A program made the translations under genes and the position numbers. 64,000 bases of DNA. Source: an uncultured Granulosicoccaceae bacterium. Lineage in GTDB: Bacteria; Pseudomonadota; Gammaproteobacteria; Granulosicoccales; Granulosicoccaceae. The DNA lies in contig CAKZUP010000065.1 of NCBI GenBank assembly GCA_937922945.1, forward strand, positions 1 through 64,000, read 5' to 3'. Shown piece by piece: positions 58,176-64,000 of the stretch (position 1 is its first letter; every line of letters starts with the position of its first letter). The notes beneath the pieces were generated by a model that was not told the DNA's origin, did no database searches, and saw only the letters and a list, made by a program, of their open reading frames with translations.

Positions 58176-59705
58176 ATGAGTTTAAATGACATAGAAGCGG
58201 TTCCGGTGAATTTTACCGATCCTTCCAGAGAGGGTGCAGGCTGTCACGCCGGAAAAGATGTTTTGTTGGATGCGGCAAAAGCCGCTGGTAAATCAGACAT
58301 TCTCGACAAATACGCACAAACATATCCTGCTGGTCCTCATGATCAACCGCAAAGCATGTGTCCAGCTTTTGGATCGCTGCGCGTTGGATTGCGTATGGAA
58401 CGCACCGCTACGATTTTATCTGGCAGTGCCTGTTGCGTCTACGGACTCACCTTTACATCGCATTTTTACGGCGCCAGGCGCACGGTGGGCTATGTTCCAT
58501 TCGATTCTGAAACACTGGTTACGGGAAAGTTGTTTGAAGATATTCGTGAAGCTACCTATAAGCTAGCTGACCCAGATAAATACGACACCATTATTATAAC
58601 TAACTTGTGTGTACCGACCGCATCGGGTGTCCCGTTAGATTTATTGCCTGATCAAATAAATGGTGTACGAATAATCGGTATAGACGTACCTGGCTTTGGC
58701 GTACCCACACACGCAGAAGCTAAAGATGTGCTTGCCGGTGCCATGCTTAAATACGCTCGAACTGAAGTTGAGCAAGGCCCTGTGTCTGCGCCGGCGAATC
58801 GACGTAAAGATCTTCCAGCGATAACGATATTAGGTGAGCTTTTTCCAGCCGATCCAATGAGCTTGGGTATGTTGCTGGAGCCTTTAGATCTAGCCTGCGG
58901 CACAGTCGTTCCCACACGACAGTGGAGGGAACTCTACAGTGCACTCGACGGCGCAGCAGTCGCCGCTATTCATCCTTTTTATTCGGCCTCTGTGTGTGAA
59001 TTTCAAAAAGCCGGCCGAACTATCGTTGGCTCCGCACCCGTTGGGTCTGACGGTACGGCGGATTGGTTAGACTCAATAGGCGAAGCTTGTGGAATTGCCA
59101 GCAGCAAAATAGCCGCTGCAAAAAATCAGTTTTTACCGATGATTAAAGAGACGCTAACCAGCGCGCCAATCGATGCCCGATTGATCATTTCCGGGTATGA
59201 AGGCTCTGAGTTATTAGTAGCGCGTCTCGCAGTTGAAAGCGGTGCTCACGTACATTACGTTGGCACTGCCTGTCCAGCCACACCATGGTCAGCGAGTGAT
59301 GCACAATGGCTCGAGAACAAAGGCGTTGTTGTTAAGTTTCGCGCATCTCTTGAAGATGATCTTGCGGCACTCAATGAATACAAACCTGACTTAGCGATCG
59401 GTACAACGCCACTGGTTCAGGAAGCCAAAAGTCGTGCAATACCCGCCTTGTATTTTACAAATTTAATCTCAGCCAGACCGCTTATGGGTGTCATCGGAGC
59501 TGGCTCAATAGCCCAAGTCATCAATGCTGCTTTAAAAAACCGGGACCGGTTTGCACAGATGAAAGAGTTTTTTGACGGAGTTGGAGAAGGCGATACCGCT
59601 GGTATTTGGGAACAAAAACCAGTCGCGCGCCCTGAGTTCAGCGCGCAGTACGCCAAAAAGCTTGCTAAACAAGCCGATCAACGCAAAAGTACGGCGACAC
59701 AATAA
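58176..59705 (+). CDS. bchY: Chlorophyllide a reductase subunit Y
   Basis: 509-aa NifD-like subunit that, with BchZ, reduces the C7=C8 bond of chlorophyllide a. The ATG at 58176 gives the family N-terminus with Cys23 ([11 protein letters not shown]); further ligands are in [18 protein letters not shown] and [11 protein letters not shown]. The stop shares one base with the bchZ start (TAATG). Confidence 0.96.
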   Translation: MSLNDIEAVPVNFTDPSREGAGCHAGKDVLLDAAKAAGKSDILDKYAQTYPAGPHDQPQSMCPAFGSLRVGLRMERTATILSGSACCVYGLTFTSHFYGARRTVGYVPFDSETLVTGKLFEDIREATYKLADPDKYDTIIITNLCVPTASGVPLDLLPDQINGVRIIGIDVPGFGVPTHAEAKDVLAGAMLKYARTEVEQGPVSAPANRRKDLPAITILGELFPADPMSLGMLLEPLDLACGTVVPTRQWRELYSALDGAAVAAIHPFYSASVCEFQKAGRTIVGSAPVGSDGTADWLDSIGEACGIASSKIAAAKNQFLPMIKETLTSAPIDARLIISGYEGSELLVARLAVESGAHVHYVGTACPATPWSASDAQWLENKGVVVKFRASLEDDLAALNEYKPDLAIGTTPLVQEAKSRAIPALYFTNLISARPLMGVIGAGSIAQVINAALKNRDRFAQMKEFFDGVGEGDTAGIWEQKPVARPEFSAQYAKKLAKQADQRKSTATQ

Positions 59706-61150
59706 TGCTAGTACTCGACCATGACAGAGCAGGCGGGTATTGGGGTGCGGTATACGCTTTCACCGCCATCAAGGGATTGCAGGTAATCGTCGACGGTCCA
59801 GTCGGATGTGAAAACCTGCCAGTGACATCGGTTTTACATTACACCGATGGATTACCACCGCATGAATTACCGGTTGTTGTAACGGGGCTTGGCGAGGAAC
59901 AACTCGGACAGGAAGGCACTGAAAAATCCATGAGTCGTGCGCATAAAGCACTTAACCCCGATCTGCCGTCTGTTGTGGTTACCGGCTCGATAGCGGAAAT
60001 GATAGGTGGTGGTGTCACACCGGAAGGTACAGGTATTCTACGTTTCTTACCTCGCACTATTGATGAAGATCAATGGCAATGCGCCGATCGTGCAATGTTC
60101 TGGTTATGGAGTGAGTTCGGCCCCAAGCGTGTGCCAAAACGACGTAGAAAAGACGGTGAAAAGCCTCGCGTTAACATTATTGGACCTATGTATGGTCAAT
60201 TCAACATGGTATCTGATCTACACGAGATTCGACGCCTGGTTGAAGGTATAGGCTGTGACGTCAATATGGTGTTTCCACTGGGTTCGCACTTGGCCGATAT
60301 CCATAAATTAGCAGAAGCGGACATAAACATTTGTATGTTTCGCGAGTACGGTCGTATGTTGTGTGAAGCAATGGAGCGACCCTATTTGCAAGCACCGATA
60401 GGTCTTCATAGTACAACCCGATTTCTCAGAAAACTTGGGGAACTAACAGGAATAGACCCTGAACCATTTATTGAGAACGAAAAACACACAACAATAAAAC
60501 CCCTTTGGGACTTATGGAGATCAGTCACCCAAGACTTCTTTGGCACCGCAAACTTTGCAGTAGTGGCACACGAGACCTATGCCAAAGGAGTTCGTCAGTT
60601 TCTCGAAGCGGAAATGGGTTTGCCATGTGCTTTTGCTATTTCAAGAAAGCCTGGACTCAAAACCGACAATGAACATGTTCGTAAGCAAGTGCAAACCAAT
60701 ACACCGCTAATGGTATTTGGAAGCTATAACGAGCGAATGTATCTTGCCGAGATAAACTCCAAAGCAGTTTATATTGCGGCCTCATTACCCGGTACAGCAA
60801 TTCGTAGACATGTTGGCACACCGTTCATGGGTTACTCCGGAGCCACATATTTAGTTCAAGAAGTCTGCAATGCTTTGTTCGATATGTTGTTCAACATACT
60901 GCCGCTAGGCACTGAAATCGACAAAGAGAAAGACACAACGCCAAGTCGCTTGTTTGATTCAGTTACGTGGAGCGCTGACGCCCGAGAATTGCTCGAGCAG
61001 TTAGTTGAGGAGCAACCTGTACTGGTTAGAATTTCATTTGCAAAAAAATTACGTGATGATAGCGAGCGCATTGCGCGTAGTCACGGTGAAAAGCAAGTAA
61101 CGATCGATCATGTGATGAATAACGCTGTATCTAAAGAAGTTACCCATTAA
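59705..61150 (+). CDS. bchZ: Chlorophyllide a reductase subunit Z
   Basis: 481-aa NifK-like partner of BchY. Signatures: [60 protein letters not shown], with a cluster Cys in PVGCENLP; C-terminal PCP_red-like domain [37 protein letters not shown]. Followed after 77 nt by pufQ. Confidence 0.96.
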   Translation: MLVLDHDRAGGYWGAVYAFTAIKGLQVIVDGPVGCENLPVTSVLHYTDGLPPHELPVVVTGLGEEQLGQEGTEKSMSRAHKALNPDLPSVVVTGSIAEMIGGGVTPEGTGILRFLPRTIDEDQWQCADRAMFWLWSEFGPKRVPKRRRKDGEKPRVNIIGPMYGQFNMVSDLHEIRRLVEGIGCDVNMVFPLGSHLADIHKLAEADINICMFREYGRMLCEAMERPYLQAPIGLHSTTRFLRKLGELTGIDPEPFIENEKHTTIKPLWDLWRSVTQDFFGTANFAVVAHETYAKGVRQFLEAEMGLPCAFAISRKPGLKTDNEHVRKQVQTNTPLMVFGSYNERMYLAEINSKAVYIAASLPGTAIRRHVGTPFMGYSGATYLVQEVCNALFDMLFNILPLGTEIDKEKDTTPSRLFDSVTWSADARELLEQLVEEQPVLVRISFAKKLRDDSERIARSHGEKQVTIDHVMNNAVSKEVTH

Positions 61151-61227
61151 GGGCCAGGTAATTAGTCAATAGAGATTAAAGCCTGATTTAATGCACTTTG
61201 CTGATAGTGAATTAGCTGGAGAAGATT

Positions 61228-61473
61228 ATGGCAACTGCCAACCAAGCAGAAAGAGCGAATTCGGAATTAAGCGCTTCAAAACACAGCTCGATTGAGTACA
61301 AGACAATTTTCTTTCTTGTGCTCAGCAGCTTCTTGGTAGTTCTGTGCTTGAGTTGGCTAATCCGAAAGCTAGCGCACCCTCTAACGAATTCAGCGGATCA
61401 ATATCGCGAGTCGCCTATTGCTGAAGCCAGGAGTGCAGCGCACAGTTCCGTTCCTTATATTTATAGTCGATAA
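61228..61473 (+). CDS. pufQ: PufQ, puf-operon bacteriochlorophyll-related protein
   Basis: 81-aa protein with a single hydrophobic helix (about 27-47; YKTIFFLVLSSFLVVLCLSWLI) and the C-terminal EARSAA...VPYIYSR pattern characteristic of PufQ (EAR-x-x-x-P-x-I-x-S). PufQ raises BChl production in Rhodobacter, perhaps as a carrier of late intermediates. GGAG precedes the ATG. Position between bchZ and pufB is diagnostic. Confidence 0.88.
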   Translation: MATANQAERANSELSASKHSSIEYKTIFFLVLSSFLVVLCLSWLIRKLAHPLTNSADQYRESPIAEARSAAHSSVPYIYSR

Positions 61474-61484
61474 GGAATTACCGA

Positions 61485-61534
61485 TTTTCCGAACCACTGT
61501 GAGTTCGGAGAATAGTGCCGTTTGCAAGAACGGC
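61485..61534 (+). promoter_or_regulatory. Two hairpins between pufQ and pufB
   Basis: A 7-bp stem (TCCGAAC / GTTCGGA, 61488-61509) and a 6-bp stem (GCCGTT / AACGGC, 61517-61534) lie in the 120-bp leader before pufB. No T-run follows, so they more likely act as processing or stability elements than terminators. Confidence 0.55.
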
Positions 61535-61593
61535 GATTCCAGGCGCTTAATGCGTCACCGGCCTATGGCCAGTAATATAAAGGAGGTTCACTC

Positions 61594-61818
61594 ATGAGTG
61601 AAAACCAACCAGGTGGGACGCCGTCTGGGTTAAATCAGGAAGAGGCACGTGAATTTCACGCTATCTTCATAACGAGCTTTCTATTCTTCACGGGGATTGC
61701 TGTTGTTGCACATTTTTTAGTGTGGCTATGGCGACCGTGGTTCCCCGGAATCGATGGCTATTCCATGATGAACGATGCAACTGAAAAGCTTGCAACTGTC
61801 GTTCAATACCTAGCATAA
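61594..61818 (+). CDS. pufB: LH1 antenna beta polypeptide
   Basis: 74-aa antenna apoprotein with one helix. The core [37 protein letters not shown] has the two BChl-related histidines (FHAIF, and axial AHFLVW) and the WRPW end. About 20 extra residues ([12 protein letters not shown]...) follow the usual terminus. Perfect SD AAGGAGG 7 nt upstream, fitting very high expression. Confidence 0.97.
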   Translation: MSENQPGGTPSGLNQEEAREFHAIFITSFLFFTGIAVVAHFLVWLWRPWFPGIDGYSMMNDATEKLATVVQYLA

Positions 61819-61833
61819 CGAAGGAGAAATATT

Positions 61834-62034
61834 ATGTGGCGTATATGGCTACTTTTTGATCCTCGCCGAGCTTTGGTGGGATTAGCTGCGTTCTTATTCA
61901 TACTTGCAATAGTGATTCATTTTATTTTGTTAAGTACGGATAGATTCAATTGGATAGAAGGTCCCAAAGCGGCAGCGGTAATTAGTCTTGATGAAGTGCA
62001 AAGCAATAATACTGCTAGGTCACTGTTGGGCTGA
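61834..62034 (+). CDS. pufA: LH1 antenna alpha polypeptide
   Basis: 66-aa antenna apoprotein: [22 protein letters not shown] is the classic LH1-alpha start, with the BChl-ligating His in [22 protein letters not shown] precedes it. Its stop is followed by a strong hairpin. Confidence 0.97.
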   Translation: MWRIWLLFDPRRALVGLAAFLFILAIVIHFILLSTDRFNWIEGPKAAAVISLDEVQSNNTARSLLG

Positions 62035-62052
62035 TATCCAGCTACGCAAGCT

Positions 62053-62080
62053 ATCGGCAGGTGCACTAGTACCTGCCGAT
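62053..62080 (+). promoter_or_regulatory. Strong hairpin after pufA
   Basis: A perfect 10-bp stem (ATCGGCAGGT / ACCTGCCGAT) closes an 8-nt loop, 18 nt past the pufA stop. In Rhodobacter such hairpins between pufA and pufL stabilise pufBA mRNA and set the excess of antenna over reaction centre. The same role is likely here. Confidence 0.82.
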
Positions 62081-62089
62081 TTGCTCAAA

Positions 62090-62153
62090 CTTGTTTATCT
62101 AATAAGACATTTTTAGTTAACCATTTTCGGTTAACCAGTTTTAGATAAACAAG
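62090..62153 (+). promoter_or_regulatory. Nested inverted repeats between pufA and pufL
   Basis: Outer arms CTTGTTTATCTAA (62090-62102) and TTAGATAAACAAG (62141-62153) are exact complements. Inside is a second perfect 7-bp hairpin, GTTAACC / GGTTAAC with a 6-nt loop (62116-62135). Together they could form a cruciform-like or multi-branched RNA structure. Confidence 0.75.
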
Positions 62154-62169
62154 CTTAAAGAAAGCCGGC

Positions 62170-62214
62170 GTTTTCTGGCGATTCGTTTTCTGGCGATTCG
62201 TTTTCTGACGATTC
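62170..62214 (+). repeat. Three 15-bp tandem repeats upstream of pufL
   Basis: The unit GTTTTCTGGCGATTC occurs three times in direct tandem; the third copy has one change (GAC for GGC). It is non-coding and ends 64 nt before the pufL ATG. Confidence 0.93.
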
Positions 62215-62278
62215 TAAGATCGGCCGGTGAGTCTATTAAAATAATCAGTACAAGTGCTTGGGACGGAGAAACCGAACT

Positions 62279-63103
62279 ATGGCTATGTTGAATTTCGAAA
62301 AAAAATATCGCGTGAGAGGTGGAACACTCGTTGGAGGTGATCTATTCGATTTTTGGATAGGCTCCTTTTATGTTGGGTTCTTTGGTGTGACGACGATATT
62401 TTTCGCAACAGTTGGCACACTGCTCATAATCTATGGGGCATCTCTAGGCGACACATGGAACGTTTGGCGAATCAGTATCGCCCCTCCTGACCTGAGCTAC
62501 GGATTGTCCTTTGCGCCACTGAAGGAGGGTGGGCTTTGGCAAATTATTACCATCTGCGCTATCGGCGCATTCTCCTCCTGGGCGCTAAGGCAGGTTGAGA
62601 TTGCGCGCAAGCTTGGCATGGGTTATCACATTCCCATTGCGTTCGGCTTTGCGATCTTCGCGTACGTAGCCTTGGTTGTAATCAGGCCTGTTTTACTTGG
62701 AGCATGGGGACATGGTTTTCCGTACGGTATTCTCAGCCATTTGGACTGGGTATCGAATGTGGGTTATCAATTCCTGCATTTTCACTACAACCCGGCGCAC
62801 ATGCTTGCGGTGAGCTTTTTCTTTGCCAATGTACTTGCTCTGTCACTGCATGGTGGTCTTGTTTTATCAGCTACCAATCCGCCTCAAGGTGAAACCGTTA
62901 AAACACCAGACCATGAGGATACCTATTTTAGAGACATCATTGGCTATTCAATTGGTACGTTAGGTATCCATCGGCTGGGTATGTTTTTAGCGGTAAGTGC
63001 AGCATTCTGGAGTGCCATCTGCATCATTATCAGTGGGCCTTTTTGGAGTAAGGGCTGGCCGGAATGGTGGAACTGGTGGCTTGAATTACCGGTATGGAAC
63101 TGA
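62279..63103 (+). CDS. pufL: Photosynthetic reaction center L subunit
   Basis: 274-aa five-helix core subunit holding half of the special pair and the active pigment branch. N-terminus [34 protein letters not shown]; BChl/iron histidines in [27 protein letters not shown]. The ATG at 62279 follows GGAG by 10 nt; an upstream TTG in frame is discarded. Confidence 0.97.
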   Translation: MAMLNFEKKYRVRGGTLVGGDLFDFWIGSFYVGFFGVTTIFFATVGTLLIIYGASLGDTWNVWRISIAPPDLSYGLSFAPLKEGGLWQIITICAIGAFSSWALRQVEIARKLGMGYHIPIAFGFAIFAYVALVVIRPVLLGAWGHGFPYGILSHLDWVSNVGYQFLHFHYNPAHMLAVSFFFANVLALSLHGGLVLSATNPPQGETVKTPDHEDTYFRDIIGYSIGTLGIHRLGMFLAVSAAFWSAICIIISGPFWSKGWPEWWNWWLELPVWN

Positions 63104-63114
63104 GGGGATAACAC

Positions 63115-64000
63115 GTGGCTGAATATCAAAACATTTTTAACCAAGTGCAAGTGCGTGGAAATGGCGAGATGGGAGTGCCCGTCCCGCGTGGAGAGCGCGA
63201 ACGTCTCGGCAAACCACGTTTTAGTCGATGGCTCGGGATGATTGGTAATGCCCAGATAGGACCGTTTTATTTAGGTTTTACCGGTCTAATGGCCATAGTA
63301 TGTGGCGTCGTTGCGTTCGAAATAATCGGCCTCAACATGCTCGCTTCGGTTAACTGGGATGTCGTGGAATTTATTCGTCAATTGTTTTGGTTAGCGCTTG
63401 AACCGCCATCACCTGAATATGGCTTAAGTTTTCCACCCATGGCCGAAGGTGGCTGGTGGTTGTTGGCCGGTTTTTTTCTAACACTGTCAATAATGCTGTG
63501 GTGGACAAGAATCTACTTACGCGCAAGAGCATTGAAAATGGGTTATCACATACCTTGGGCTTTTGCTGCGGCGATCTGGCTATTCCTGGTGCTAGGCTTC
63601 TTTCGCCCATTGCTCATGGGGTCATGGAGTGAAGCAGTGCCATTCGGTATTTTTCCGCATCTTGATTGGACCGCAGCATTTTCTATTCGATATGGCAATT
63701 TGTTTTATAACCCATTCCATATGTTGTCGATTACTTTCCTCTATGGGTCAGCGGTTTTATTCGCAATGCACGGCGCAACCATATTGGCGGTTGGTCGTTA
63801 CGGTGGTGAAAGAGAAATTGAACAGATAACAGACAGGGGTACGGCCACTGAACGTGCCGCGCTGTTCTGGCGTTGGACGATGGGCTTTAATGCAACGATG
63901 GAATCTATACACCGTTGGGCATGGTGGTTTGCTGTGTTGTGTCCAATCACAGGTGGCATCGGCATATTGTTAACGGGCACAGTAGTCGACAACTGGTACT
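63115..64000 (+). CDS. pufM: Photosynthetic reaction center M subunit (partial, cut by window end)
   Basis: Starts at a GTG (63115) with GAGGGG 6 nt upstream, 11 nt after the pufL stop. It runs without a stop to the window end (295 codons seen of about 320). [15 protein letters not shown] is the typical M-subunit start; [27 protein letters not shown] and [25 protein letters not shown] follow, with the BChl and iron histidines. Whether a tetrahaem pufC follows cannot be seen. Confidence 0.97.
   Translation, partial: MAEYQNIFNQVQVRGNGEMGVPVPRGERERLGKPRFSRWLGMIGNAQIGPFYLGFTGLMAIVCGVVAFEIIGLNMLASVNWDVVEFIRQLFWLALEPPSPEYGLSFPPMAEGGWWLLAGFFLTLSIMLWWTRIYLRARALKMGYHIPWAFAAAIWLFLVLGFFRPLLMGSWSEAVPFGIFPHLDWTAAFSIRYGNLFYNPFHMLSITFLYGSAVLFAMHGATILAVGRYGGEREIEQITDRGTATERAALFWRWTMGFNATMESIHRWAWWFAVLCPITGGIGILLTGTVVDNWY

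Overview
This window is dominated by a photosynthesis gene cluster (PGC) of about 43 kb, running from about 20.6 kb to the right edge. It belongs to a purple, bacteriochlorophyll a-producing proteobacterium. The oxygen-dependent cyclase acsF is present and no bchE is visible. The 8-vinyl reductase is of the ferredoxin type (bciB). The carotenoid set is that of the spirilloxanthin series (crtEBICDF plus idi, no crtA), and LH1 is the only antenna seen. Together these suggest an aerobic anoxygenic phototroph. Moderate GC, the tspO/bciB/idi content and the flanking genes lean towards Gammaproteobacteria, but a 16S or whole-protein search would be needed to settle this.

Layout. Positions 1-4.3 kb hold two sensor histidine kinases flanking a secreted YHYH protein. 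4.5-8.6 kb (+) holds a full-length DUF4331 protein, a lipoprotein, and an ECF sigma/anti-sigma pair. 8.7-13.1 kb (-) holds a HupE/UreJ-DUF4198 pair, an MscS-type channel and a BON protein. 13.9-15.2 kb (+) holds two ureide-catabolism genes (allA, allE). 15.4-19.7 kb holds a serine hydrolase and, on the minus strand, a CHRD-FN3 protein, a DUF4331 protein split into two separately exported halves, and a TPR protein. 20.2-20.6 kb (+) holds a DM13 protein that abuts the PGC.

The PGC has five blocks. (1) A long minus-strand operon runs bchF-N-B-H-L-M-lhaA-puhA-B-C-orf95-acsF-puhE and then, after about 100 bp, bchI-D-O-crtB. (2) Divergent from it on the plus strand are aerR, ppsR, then bchG-bch2-bchP-tspO-bciB-orf52-orf93-crtI. 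(3) Converging on crtI is the minus-strand operon crtC-idi-orf255-crtD. (4) Divergent from crtC are crtE-crtF. (5) Behind its own operator pair come bchC-X-Y-Z-pufQ-B-A-L-M, with pufM cut by the window end.

Regulation is unusually readable. I find eight TGT-N12-ACA operators, the PpsR/CrtJ consensus, at exactly the expected intergenic regions (bchF/aerR, ppsR, bchG, crtC/crtE, bchC). Several overlap recognisable -35 or -10 hexamers. The PpsR repressor and its B12-binding antirepressor AerR are encoded in the middle of the cluster.

The least understood parts are orf255 (a membrane-anchored protein made of five degenerate repeats inside the carotenoid operon), the two small membrane proteins before crtI, a His-rich linker in BchB, and the DUF4331/CHRD/TPR/ECF envelope genes next to the PGC.
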